The position numbers were made by a program, and so were the translations under genes. Under the pieces are notes generated by a model. The model searched no databases and had not been told where the DNA came from. It saw nothing but the letters and a program-made list of their open reading frames with translations. Positions 20,921 to 31,796 of a DNA stretch of 39,416 nt are shown one piece after another. The number at the start of each line of letters is the position of its first letter. The first letter of the stretch is position 1. This DNA is from Reticulitermes lucifugus (taxonomy: Eukaryota; Arthropoda; Insecta; Blattodea; Rhinotermitidae): the NCBI GenBank assembly GCA_026260175.1, contig JAKCWW010000036.1, forward strand, positions 171,088 to 210,503. The letters run 5' to 3'.

Positions 20921-22398
20921 CAGGCCAAACAGGGCTAACAAAATACAGTACGCAGAAATGACATGAGAATATGCTTGCCATATTTCCATTCATATTTCGT
21001 CTCCCAAAAAATCTGATCCTGTCCAAAGGCTCTTGGTTTGTGAACCTACTGGCTTACTGTACAAGTATTGAAAGCACGAAGTTACAGAATGAGAGGCACT
21101 GGTTAAGTTACGTCTAATACAAACGCTTACTTTGGTTCGCGGTTATCAGAAAGTGCACTACTAATTCTTCATACATTCTACCGGAATTTCGAAAAGCGTC
21201 AGAATTTCATTCTCCGGTCTTCAAAATTAACTTCTATTTGACTCCGTCAAAGTTATAGGAAACGGTACAAATCTATACATTCATAGACAGACAAAATTGT
21301 TTAAACCTTTCAAACCCAGTCCCGAACTCCCCCATCCCGAAATATACTGAACAGCAACACGCAAATAAAGTGAAGAAAGTTCTAAAACTCGTCCTTTTGA
21401 TATCAGTGTCACTGGTGGGGCTGATCCTGTACGTACCGGTAAGTGGGAATCCAGTAAAAACTCATTCGGATAAAAGAATTTGTTTGCAGATGAACGTGTG
21501 AGATAAATGAGAAAAGCTTCGGCACTTCCTGGTGATAAAAGTCTTCTACCAGGAAAATTCCCCCACCATCTGTCCCAAGAAGTAACATATCCAGTTTATA
21601 CTCTCCGTAACACAATCGAAAGAAATAAAAATATTCTAGGATGGCTATAAACTACTTAGGGATATACCAGTTCTCTCTTTTTTCCCCCAACTGTAAAATT
21701 AACAACATTCATTCCAGACTTAAAAAGAATTTATTCAAGAACAAGGATAAAGAAATAAGAGAACGAATGGAGAGACTGGTGGTACACAACACACTTACCA
21801 TAAAGTGTATAACTTACGCACTAAAGCAACGGACGTAACAGCATAACAGCAGAAGCGAATGGTTCAAACCTTTTAACAGAATACCTTATTCACCTGTCAC
21901 CCTTGCAAACTATCTCCATATAGTTTTCTGTCTGTCGTAAATTGTCTAACTCACTATTGTTTGTAGTGTCACTTTTGTGGTTTTAAAAAGGATGTTAAAA
22001 TGTAGATATATATATATATATATTGTCATAGCCTTCACTTGTGCCTGTGGTGTCACTTATAATTCATTTTACTTTTAGTCCATCTACTTGGTAGTATTTT
22101 AAGTTCACTTGTGAATCTTCTCCATCAGAATTCCACAAGCAACTCTTGTTTACGCCATTCTAGTCATATCCGCGATCAATCATCCCCCCCCACCCCCAGA
22201 TTTCGGTATTAACAATTCTGGGTGCCGTATACGGATCACAAACATACTTGTTATGTATGACCCTAAACTGCAAACTGCACCACATTTAGGTCGCGACAGT
22301 TCTCTGACCACACTATTTTACAGCTGCAATGTTGCGCTGAGTGGAGAAGTGAACAAGTCTAAAGTGATGGCCCAGTCACTCGGCCGGTTTCCTTGTAC
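20921..22398. other. gene-free stretch
   Basis: No gene recognised. It holds an (AT)n run near 22007-22022 and a C-rich run near 22183-22196. Confidence 0.55.
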
Positions 22399-22672
22399 AC
22401 GTGCAACCTGAGTGACTGGATGGATGGTTGAATACAGCGTGGTACTCCAAGCGGCGCGCAACTTGTGTAACTGGATGGACGCTTAAATATAGCGTGGTAC
22501 TCCTAGTGGCGCGCAACTTGTGTAACTGGGCGGAAGGTGAAATATAGCGTGGTACTCCGAGCGGCGCGCAACTTGTGTAACTGGATGGACGCTGAAATAT
22601 AGCGTGGTACGCCGATCGGCGCGCAACGTGTGTAACTGGGTGGACGCTGCAGTTACAGCATAGTACTCAGAC
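22399..22672 (+). repeat. 55-bp GC-rich minisatellite, about 4.5 units
   Basis: Units start at 22412, 22467, 22522, 22577 and 22632, exactly 55 bp apart, with a partial unit before the first and a diverging last one. The consensus contains gtaactggatggacgct, gaaatatagcgtggtactcc and gcggcgcgcaacttgt. Units differ at a few positions each. The array is clearly more GC-rich than its surroundings and has several CpG sites per unit, for example in the gcggcgcgc block. Confidence 0.9.
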
Positions 22673-23320
22673 CAATTATGTAAACCACGTCAAAGCCTCA
22701 AGAGTTGTTCTGTCTTTACCGGGAATCCAGTTGTATAAATTACGATCACAGCGCTAAAGCTAGGCATTCTGCATGAAAATATGTTCGAATTAACAACTAA
22801 TGGTCACAAAGTATCCTGAAATGACGGGAGGCAGTTTATTCAGAGTACTCATTATAATTATCCGTGACAACCAGGTATCAAAAGGTGAGAAGCTTTAGAA
22901 CGCTGTATTAAGGACTGAACTCATTACAATTTATGCAAACATGCTATACATCGGTTCGATTGTCACCTCAAGCACGAATTTTTTTTCATAACAAAATCAA
23001 GACCGGCTCAGAAGCCAATCAACCCTCCCACCCAATAGACACGGGTAAAGCGGCAGGAACACGAAACTCAACATTCACTTCTACCTCCTGGCGAAATCTA
23101 CACACATTTCTTTATATCCACATACCGTAGAAGGATTAATTTCAGTTTTAATTGTGACATTAAGAACAAAAATATACAATAAGCATACTTAAGAATTTGG
23201 AAATATATCTTTCATTTCCTAATTATTAAAACCACACGACAGAGCGAAACGTATAGCTTTATATCTGAAACCTTGCAGATAATTAAAATCTATAACGGCT
23301 GGAAATGCTGCAGCAAGAGC
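22673..23320. other. gene-free stretch
   Basis: No gene or repeat was recognised. Confidence 0.5.
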
Positions 23321-23736
23321 ATAATGGTATTAAAGTACACTTTACTCTTATCAAACGCACAGTCACAACCAACACATACACATTGTGATTGTACTACTGA
23401 TAAGGGTAAAATATACTTTGTTATGCATACCAATGGGGATGTCTAATATTAAAATTATAAACGCTGGTCAAGCCGATATCCATCTTTACAGAACCTTGAG
23501 AAGAAAACTCTTATAATTGCAATGCAAACATATTTTTCTCCAAATGTATGGAGTTTTTAAATTTCATAATTTTCTGTCATGGCCTGATGATGGCTCTTTG
23601 AGCTGAAACCGGTACCCTGATTACTTATTACTCTTTCGTGTATGTGTTGGTTGTGACTGTAGGATTGGTAAGAGTAAAATATGCTTTGTTCTGCACACCA
23701 ACGGGGATGTCTAGTATTTAAAAAAATATAATGGTG
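23321..23736 (+). mobile_element. Penelope-like ribozyme element with direct and inverted terminal repeats
   Basis: An 8-bp repeat ataatggt at 23321-23328 and 23729-23736 brackets 400 bp. Inside, a segment at 23383-23450 (from ttgtgattgt through ggggatgtctaatatt) recurs directly at about 23650-23718. An inverted copy of its first part lies at 23332-23382, next to the first direct copy. A hammerhead-like motif (23577-23620) lies between the direct repeats. Direct repeats with an extra inverted flap and a ribozyme are the known layout of Penelope-like elements (pLTRs). No reverse transcriptase or GIY-YIG coding sequence remains, so this is a truncated or non-autonomous form. Confidence 0.6.
23577..23620 (+). 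ncRNA. hammerhead-like ribozyme motif
   Basis: Canonical core CUGAUGA at 23584-23590, an extra U at 23591, and stem II GGCUC (23592-23596) with GAGCU (23600-23604) closed by a UUU loop. GAAA follows at 23605-23608, then a palindromic ACCGGU stem III (23608-23613) and A23614 as cleavage nucleotide. Stem I is weak: GG (23581-23582) pairs with CC (23616-23617) and UCA with UGA beyond a bulged U, with a C-C mismatch next to the core. This copy is probably less active than the others, if active at all. Confidence 0.5.
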
Positions 23737-24009
23737 TTAGTATTACATAAAACAACAGCTAACCTCTATGCAGACGAATAATAGTAATAAAAACGAAACG
23801 TCAATTTGTTTCTTCCAAGAAATTGTTACTAAATTAAGCGGTGTCTCCTGTGACAACTGTCTCGTATTACGTTTGGTTGTAATTATGCGTCGCTGAGCAT
23901 GTGAGATAACCCCTAAAAAGTATGAATGTTAAGTGGCAAAAATCAGCAAATGAAACCGCATAATTAATCAGTCAAGAAACGGAGCAATTTGGTTCCAGCA
24001 GTAAAAATT

Positions 24010-24200
24010 CTTACATTTAAACAGAAAATCACGGGTTTGAATCTCGGTCGGAACAGACATCCTAGCTGACATTTCGTGGTTTTCCTGACTCCCTCTAAGA
24101 TAGTGCCAGAATAATACCTCCAAGTTGGCCACAACATTTTCGTTCCACGATCCAACCATTCCATGCGATAGTCTGAACTACTGGCAGCATCGTTGAACAA
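24010..24200 (+). mobile_element. possible tRNA-derived SINE, fourth type
   Basis: A B-box-like ggtttgaatct (24034-24044) is followed by ctcggtcggaacagacatcc, a tttcgtggttttcctgactc block and ccacgatccaaccattccat. The layout (tRNA-like head then unique body) is that of a SINE. No second copy is in the window and no duplication was found, so this is weak. Confidence 0.35.
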
Positions 24201-25355
24201 GACACATGGACTCGATAAAGAGGTTTTCAATACCTCTATGCCAACTGAATGCATTGGGCAAGATCAGCGTTATCAGTTTGTTGCTCACTGTTTGCACTTC
24301 TATTATCCTCATAATATAATAACCAAAAACCAGAAATCCCATCTTATTAGAACTCACGATCGTATATATTTTAATTAAGAAAGACCCAATTAAAAGACAC
24401 GTCCACAACGCAAAACTAAAAGTGATGACCTGCAGAGGGTTGCAGTTCCCGAGAATTAAGATTAAACAGGGCCTCCTTAAGAATATCTCCGGGAAAAAAG
24501 TGAAACGTAAGGAATCGTACTCGAATCCTTGTAACTGAAGTGTGTTATGATGCAAAGTAGGGCCACACATCTGGGTACCAAGCGGACATACCATACCGAG
24601 ACGGGATTAGCTGAGACCCGAAGGCAGTTAGCAACATGTGTAAACATAGTTAACTGACGAGTGGCATAATCATTCGGATTACAGATATTAGCACATTCTA
24701 ATTACCCTTACCTATCTCTGTCTTCTTCCCTCCGTCTGTCTCTCACTTTCTCGCTCTAAAACTATGGCTTCTGAATAGGCAGAGATTTCCATAACAACGA
24801 CCTAGGCATTGACAGAGCTCACTGATTAATTGTATTTGATATTACTTCAAGCTCCACTAATTTGTACGGTTCTGACAAACCGTTTCAAAAACCATAAAAG
24901 CCTATAGTCTAGTTCAATTACAGCCTTCACATAGCGGCCTGTTGAGTGTTCTTCAGAAATAACAAATTTGAAGTGTTTCGACGGGGACTACTGCAACTAC
25001 AGTCATCTAGGATGTGACTATTTGTAGTCTCGTAGATATTTACCGACGTTTCTACTCTGAAGAGGGCAAAACATATCCTAAACACTGGTAAAAACCTACC
25101 ACGACACTGCATACTGCATCAGGTTCCAGACAGAGTAGGCGTTTATTAATAGTATACCTGTAGGTATATATGTATACAAACGCATATATCGGATCCGTGC
25201 TCCGTAAGCACCTGGAGTCACATAGGCAATAAATTATTTAAAGTAAGAACCCAAGTCAGGAACATCAATAAATAAGTAATCTCCCTTCTGAATCGTAATC
25301 AAGGAACGAAGGTGTATATCTAAGCACGTATTTGCTCTTTCCTCACATAACATTC
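24201..25355. other. gene-free stretch
   Basis: No gene recognised. On the minus strand near 24460-24610, a ggattcgagtacgattcctt sequence with a cggagatattcttaagg block resembles another tRNA-derived SINE fragment, but I could not match it to a family. A 138-codon minus-strand frame there (24178-24594) has no recognisable domain. Confidence 0.45.
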
Positions 25356-25385
25356 CCAAGAGTTCCAGTGCACTGGAACTCTTGG
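25356..25385. repeat. perfect 30-bp palindrome without spacer
   Basis: ccaagagttccagtg (25356-25370) is followed directly by its exact reverse complement (25371-25385). It would form a 15-bp cruciform arm and contains the gtgcac core. Flanking bases do not extend the symmetry. Confidence 0.95.
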
Positions 25386-26283
25386 TCAACAGCTACCCTG
25401 CAGTGTAGCGGATGGCGGTCGTTATGACAAAACTCCTGCAGTATTTAAAAGCAACTTTGGGGATACTACCTTAAAAAGGACAAAACCCCTCTTTCCACCA
25501 CCTCCCTAACTACCATTCACAAACGTCATGTGACTCTTTAAGCTATGATCAACACAAGCGATAAAGCGTAGCTAAATAAACTAATAGAATTAAGTATGAT
25601 ATCCTGGTTACGTATTCAATGACAAAGTGAAGACAATTGCCCCCGTGTCTAGGCACCCCCTTTCAACAACCTGTTACTTTCAATTAGAAGCGTTCTGCAA
25701 CAATTAATGACCGCCTATGCGTTGCACTAAGTGTTATTCAGTAGCAAAATACACTACACGAAACATCTGTCGAAATCAGCGGAACAATTTACTTTAGCTT
25801 ACAACAATTTCTGTGAAAAGATGGAAGAGTATCTGAAAGAAAAGTCATTGAAGTCAATTTTGTATTTATCATAGGCATATTATATATTTATTTTCAGAGG
25901 AATTGCATTTAGTATTGCAGCACTGTTCTTAGTGTCAGTGCGTACTAAATCAGTACGTCTTTAGTAAGACTTTTATCAATTCGACCTCGTTATACCATCC
26001 ATTAGATTTACAACTGCGCGTGTTATGTTATACGGCGTTAAATGCAAGGGTATCTGTGAGATAGGAACTGTGAAGAATGCAGAAGGAAGTGAATCGTGGC
26101 CTATTTAAAGGATTTTAAAGTGTTTCGGTATGGGGGCTGGGAAAAACAACGAAGATTCTAAGTCAAGACGGTTCACCTCCAAGCAAAGACACTGCACTTC
26201 CCAAATCTGAATCACGAGTGTTAATTACCTGCGTCGTTATGTCCGTTAAGATATGATTTGTCAGCAAGCGTCGTCTTTGCTCA
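25386..26283. other. gene-free stretch
   Basis: No gene or repeat was recognised. Confidence 0.5.
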
Positions 26284-26465
26284 TGTAATAAACGAAAGCA
26301 GCACACAAAGTTCTATCTGCCTTTACTGTAGCCTAACACAAATGCAAATAATTATAACCTATCCTTATTCATTGTAATAAACGAAAGCAGCACACAAAGT
26401 TCTATCTGCCTTTACTGTAGCCTAACACAAATGCAAATAATTATAACCTATCCTTATTCATTGTA
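26284..26465 (+). repeat. perfect 89-bp tandem duplication
   Basis: The segment starting tgtaataaacgaaagcagca at 26284 is repeated at 26373 without a single difference across the 89-bp unit. A 4-bp tgta is shared at the junctions (26284, 26373 and 26462). This is the pattern of a recent duplication by slippage or end joining at microhomology. An assembly artefact joining two haplotypes is also possible. Confidence 0.95.
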
Positions 26466-27049
26466 GGACGCATACAAGTGTGTGCAGAGATAAACTGACA
26501 CAGAAGAGGTGTCTAAAGACTCTGGTGTCATCCCAAACTTAAGAAGCTGCTAAGGCAAATAAACAAACAGTGGTAAACCAATAAACCCACTGTTCGTCAC
26601 GTATGACAAATACCACTAAGTCGGGGTACACTTCATCTCACTTACTAGTGTCGAGGTGAAAGTGTTGTATACGGGGAACGGAGACGAGATCGGCAGATGT
26701 TTGCACGCTGCTGCAACTTGTGTTAGCGTTACTACGCCTTATAGGGATGCACAGAACCTTACTGCAAACAAAGAACTAGAGATTACAGGACAGGGTTTGG
26801 CGTTGAGAGGTGAGTATTTGTGCTGGGGTGTGAGACATACAAATTTAACTAAGGCAGACATAAACTTTATAATCTTATACACACAATTCTCGTAATAGTG
26901 TAAAGTTAAGTGTCAATATTTTGGAACTACAGGCCAATCGGAACCAAACTATTACTCGACAAAAATCACATTTCTAAAATAATAGGGTTGTAACTCAAGA
27001 CACTAGAATTTTATAGGATGGGGATTTAAAATTTCTTTACGTTACTGAA
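26466..27049. other. gene-free stretch
   Basis: No gene recognised. A 79-codon frame at 26656-26895 has no recognisable domain. Confidence 0.5.
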
Positions 27050-27275
27050 GGAAAAACAGGAAGAAGGGGAAAACGAGAAAGACGACGTAAGGAGTTACTG
27101 GATGACCTTAAGGAAAAGAGAAGATAATGACTGGACTTGAAAGAGGAAGCACTAGATCGCAATCTCTGGGGAATTCGTTTTAGAAGAGATTATGCACCTA
27201 TTGCAAGACAGCCTACGTAATATAAGTTTATATAAATGCTATACAACAGCTCAAAACAAGAAGAAGAAGAAAGGA
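27050..27275 (+). pseudogene. decayed LINE C-terminus with AAG-type 3' tail
   Basis: From 27071 one frame reads KRERRRKELLDDLKEKRR, then two stops (27125-27130), then LDLKEEALDRNLWGIRFRRD and YAPIARQPT before a natural-looking stop at 27218-27220. I recall the LLDDLKEKRGYWKLKEEALD and RTLWRTRFGRGYGPVARQ phrase as a LINE pol C-terminus common in insect sequence. A short (AAG)n tract at 27258-27273 after the stop looks like the simple-repeat tail of such a LINE. It is a different LINE from the copies at 10745 and 12430. The internal stops make it non-functional. Confidence 0.6.
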
Positions 27276-28215
27276 AATTATAAATGTGATTTGTTCATTA
27301 CACTGGCACTCCTTCCCCTTCTTCAGTTATGGCTCTTTTGCTCTACATATGTGCAGTACTGAAATAAACCCACCAATGTATTTGCTAGGCACGATAATGC
27401 TCGGAAGTCACAAAATTTAAGTTACAAGTGGTAAAGTTTACGCTTTGCACTCGCGGCAAGATATGCTTACGTTTGCTTCTGCTACTAACCACGACTAATA
27501 AGCAAGCGTGAAAGAGGAAAGATCAGTCCAGCGTTTACAAACCTAAAAAATCTACAGACAACGATTTCAGCTAAACGCATACATTTATGTTCACGTTGTG
27601 TCACGTAAACACACACTTCATATAAATGCGTATATTTATATGTGCATACACAGAATACACACACAACCCTCAATGAACTCATGTTTCGAAGAAAGTATAT
27701 TTTAAACATATGTGTGGTTGTAGAACAAAAGACGTCATTTGGATAACCCTGAGTGATGCCTCAGTTTACTGTGGGTAACTAAATCACACAAACAGAACAC
27801 GATCGCCTGGCGCCACACACACGTCTTGTGGGTGCGTTCAGTGTAGAATAATATTGTCGCTCTTAAAAACAGAACCAACATGAATTTCAGAAGAAGAAAA
27901 GGTTTGTCTTAAAATAGTCCCCATTTCGTTCCCTAGAAATGATGGTGTTCCTCATGGAGACATGAAGAACACACGCCTACTGCTTTATTTACGTGCATGA
28001 ATATGCATACAAATCGAGTTTACGAACAGATACTGGAGATCGAATTTTAACTGCAGCATTAGTTACCCGCAAATGTGAACAAACTCTATGCAATTTGGCA
28101 AAGTAACAGCAAATACGTCACAAAAATGCAGTCCGGAATAACATATGAAACTGATACTTCTAATCGGCTTTACAAAGCTCGTCAATTATAACTGCGCTCG
28201 GTTATTCACACAACA
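27276..28215. other. gene-free stretch
   Basis: No gene or repeat was recognised. Confidence 0.5.
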
Positions 28216-28510
28216 AGGTGTGTAATGCATAATAATATTTCCGATGTATGTAACGAATGAAGAATATCTGATGTGAGCTTGTAAAGTGCTTTCTCAAGCC
28301 GTGTAACGCACGGTATAGACCTACATCTGACGTGCGTATCACGCAATACATTTTCGTGGTGTGTAATGGATAGTATTCTTACTTACATTACCAAGTGTGT
28401 AACACAATATATTTCCGACGTGTAATACTGAATATGCTTTCTAGTTGTGTAACGCAGAGTATATTTCTGATGTGTACAATCCACAATATTTTCCCGAGTT
28501 GTGTAATACA
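28216..28510 (+). repeat. degenerate tandem repeat, period about 25-33 bp
   Basis: A block of the form gtgtgtaacgca followed by agtatatttccga recurs about ten times (for example near 28217, 28245, 28301, 28331, 28360, 28394, 28421, 28447 and 28499). The spacing is uneven and divergence is high. Single related units lie near 28727 and 28937 (gtgtgtaatgcacagtatat). It is an old minisatellite. Confidence 0.65.
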
Positions 28511-30475
28511 TCCAAATATACAAAACTTTGGTTTGTGAGTGAAGTCACAACCTGGAACCAAGTGAAAGCAAAACTCAGGTGTATCGCGCATGCGCAAAGT
28601 AGCACGTGGTCTACGTAGCCGTCTTCAACGTGCACATTTTATTCCTATTTCTTGCTGTGTTACAAATATGTGTATTTCGAATTATGGAGCGGTGTAAAGA
28701 AAATACTCCAGAATTAATTGAAAGGTTGTGTAATAATGAAGTATTCCCAAATACTATAACACAGTAATATTGTTGATATAGCTGTGTTGCGTAATTCAGT
28801 AAACTTGTATTAAGGAGGCATTATTTCTTCCATTGGGAAAATTTTTACTTGATTAGAGATAATGATCTTCTTTATCCTTTGTTTGTCAGTCCTTCACGTC
28901 TGACAGGTAAACAATATTAACTAATAATAGCTGTCAATGTGTGTAATGCACAGTATATGCTTGTCTATACCTTATAATCTCTATCTTACGCTATATTAAG
29001 CAGTAAATCAATTCAAAGTGACACGTTTGACTTGAATATAAATCTTACTTCAGCAGAATGCACTGTAACTGATTAAATTGCCATAATGAGTCTTCTGTAA
29101 TGAAATATAAGGATATAACACACGCGCATTGTGCATTTTGATATAATAATTTTCCATTAATGTAGAAACTTAAATTAGGAAACATGACACGTCAAAATTT
29201 AGATATCAGATAGTGTCATTTCTGTAAAATAATAACCTTTCTTACTATATTCATTTACGAAAGACGGACACAATAAATGCGGACATACATCCATAAAACA
29301 GCAACTGAGATTATAGCAACAGTACAATTGAAAAATATACCACCCTTATAAGTTAAGAACACGGTTTGAAAATCTCTCCCAATTATTTTATTATACCCCT
29401 TTTTGGGTTATTTAGTGGCGTTAGATCACCCACAATGGTTTATGCCCTACGTATGGTATTGCATATGACATCTGCAACTGGTAAATCAGGGTGAGAGTAG
29501 CTACTTCTGTCTACTTTGTCGTTACGATAAAATTCCTGAAGATCCTGACAGAAACGAGACAAAAAAAGCCTCACTCTGGGTAAGTAGCATAGGTATGGAT
29601 ATGAACCAAGTACTGTCAGGCAGATTACACGTATTTACTTTCTGTCAGAGGTTATACACTTCGCACCAAGTTTCAAGGTGTTGGTTCTTGTACTCGAGGT
29701 GGTTACAACGAGTACAACAAAGCATATTAGGCCCAAAAACGTTTAAGGAAAATGGATGGCAATATCCAGATAAAATTTTCTTGGACTGCTTGTGGTTGGA
29801 AAGGAAGAAACTACAATCCTTCTAAGGGTCGGTAACTATTTACCAGTCGACACCCCGTGACATCCGAGGAGACTGAATTTTCAGAATTAGAATAACTGCC
29901 TTAGGGAGGGGCAATGAAGACTTCCAGCACTCCAGACCTTACAACGTACAATGAAGGCGATTATTTACAGGTAACAGAACCCCATCCGAGAAGCCGATTA
30001 AACCATCATTAACACTGTGACAAGCGTTTCAACTCCTATTTTGCAGGTTTGTCTCTCGTGACACTTTTAAGTTTCTTTTTTACTTAGCCTTCACGGTTTT
30101 TGTTTAAATTTACGTCTCTTTTCATCACGGTCATGTCCCAATGAACGACCTTCTTCCCCTCCCCCCCCCAAGTGCTGTCGCCTACTGTTATGGGTGGAAT
30201 AAGGCCAGTAGACAACATAAGAACTTGTCTTGCATATAATTAACCATTTAAAGACTAACATTAACAAGAATTATATTTACAGATTCGGTCCGTACCGCGC
30301 AGTAAACACACTACTTCTCCGTTATAAAAACCGATCAGGTCATGCTGTGTAACGAATTGATAGCTCTTTGTCCCAAGACCCACACAAAACACAAGAATTA
30401 CCTTTGTGGGAAACGCGTAGAATTTATGGACGGTAAACCTGGTGATACGTACAATGTTCACCCTATAACCTGTCA
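28511..30475. other. gene-free stretch
   Basis: AT-rich, with no gene recognised. A C run lies near 30162-30170. Isolated relatives of the preceding tandem repeat occur at about 28727 and 28937. Confidence 0.5.
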
Positions 30476-30713
30476 TGAAGGCATACAGGGTAGTAGAGGT
30501 ACAGCTCTACTCTTTCCTTACCCTCGGCACTAGATTGGAATGGGTGGTTAACGCCATGACTCGGCCGCTTTACCCTCGGGAATGACCCAGAAGTCATTGC
30601 ATAGGAGGGTTGGTGGGCCTCGCAGCCGGTCTGGTCGCGCCACCGGGATTCAATCCCCGGACTGCCGCAGGCCCGTAGCGAGTCGCTATACCGACTACGC
30701 TGTCCTGGCCCAA
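30476..30713 (-). mobile_element. tRNA-derived SINE, type B
   Basis: On the minus strand the head carries agtcggtatagcgactcgct and the B-box-like GATTGAATCCC (30645-30655). Blocks accagaccggctgcgaggcc and tgacttctgggtcattcccg follow, then a tagtgccgagggtaagg block, ending near 30476. The block order matches the copy at 33207-33495. Confidence 0.6.
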
Positions 30714-30933
30714 GGAGGTACGTATAGTAACCATCATGCTTTAAGAGGCTGAAGGAGAGGTGCGGAGCAAAAAGTATGTTTTATTGTTTGAACTACCAAG
30801 AAATTTGCCTGACAAGTCTGTAAGAACACACCATAATCAGGACTCGTAACAAAATTCTAAGTCGCTACATTATTTGCTAAATGGTATGTATGAAAATAAA
30901 TCCCAGATAAGAATGTTAGAGCACTGTAGGTAA
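30714..30933. other. spacer
   Basis: Nothing recognised between the SINE and the foldback. Confidence 0.5.
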
Positions 30934-31796
30934 CATAATATACAGACTTTGTATCAGTCAAAACACAACTATACTTAGACAGCAGAGTTTATGTGTCTCA
31001 AATAGCGACATGATTCGACCGACGATAGATGATTCTCCAGCTCACAACAATTCTAAAAACATATTGAGAAACACAATATACTAATAATAGTTTGATTGCG
31101 TAGAATAAAATAAATCCAATACTAAAAGTCATATGCAAATAATTATTACAATCAGAGGGTTTTTAAAAAAATTGCTTACAGTTCCTTACAGGCTGTTGTC
31201 GTTGTCAGTCCAAGTTGGATCGCTCTAATTCTCTGCGTGCAGAGATACGTATGTCTATATGATAAGTCTATTCGTAAACAACTCATACTTTGAAACGCAG
31301 TTGGTACGTAGCGTGGTTGACTTTTACTTCGTATCTTGTAGTGCAATCTTAAGAAAAAAATCACTACAAGATACAAATTAAAAGTCAACCACGCAAACAA
31401 ACAACTGCGTTTCGAAGTTCGAGTTGTTTATGAAAAGAGTTGTTATCATATAGACCTAAGTATCTCTTCACGTAGACAATTAGAGCGGTCCACCTTGGAC
31501 TGACAACGGCAACAAAAGCCTGTAAGGAATGTAAGGATATTTTTTTAAAGAAACCTCTGATTGTAAGAATTATTTTATTTGCATATGACTTTTAATATTG
31601 GATTTATTTTATTCTATGTAATCAAACTAATATTTGTATACTGTCTTCTTCAGTATGTGTTTTTAGAATTGCTGTGAACTCGAGAATGACCTATGCTAGG
31701 TCGAAACACGTCGCTCTTCTAGGCACATAAACTCTCTTTTCTAAATATAGTTGAGTTTTGACTGATACAAATTCTGTGTATTATACTATCATAATA
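30934..31796. mobile_element. 850-bp foldback with about 400-bp arms and hammerhead-like remnants
   Basis: Left arm (30941-31343) is inverted-complementary to right arm (31362-31789) with only 18 bp between them. The inner ends are cttgtagtg (31335-31343) and cactacaag (31362-31370). The outer ends are ttgtatcagtcaaaac and gttttgactgatacaa. The arms are diverged by substitutions and small indels. A 7-bp repeat cataata at 30934-30940 and 31790-31796 may be a target duplication. Each arm holds a ribozyme-like remnant near its outer third, both pointing outwards, the same geometry as in 17811-18096. No coding sequence is present. Probable class: inverted pair of Penelope-like units. Confidence 0.7.
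31676..31716 (+). ncRNA. decayed hammerhead-like motif, right arm
   Basis: Stem II GACCU (31688-31692) pairs with AGGUC (31698-31702). GAAA is at 31703-31706, followed by ACACGUC. The upstream core reads CUCGAGAAU instead of CUGANGA. The left-arm counterpart (31005-31040, minus strand) reads CUGGAGAAU but has GAAU in place of GAAA and a broken stem II. Neither is likely to cleave. Confidence 0.35.

Noticed and set aside
22399..22672. CRISPR array
   Set aside because: Units are directly contiguous 55-bp repeats with no unique spacers, and the DNA is eukaryotic. The same holds for the arrays at 13036 and 28216.
23964..24594. Minus-strand frames of 96 and 138 codons
   Set aside because: They run through SINE-like sequence (24010-24200 and about 24460-24610) and have no recognisable domain.
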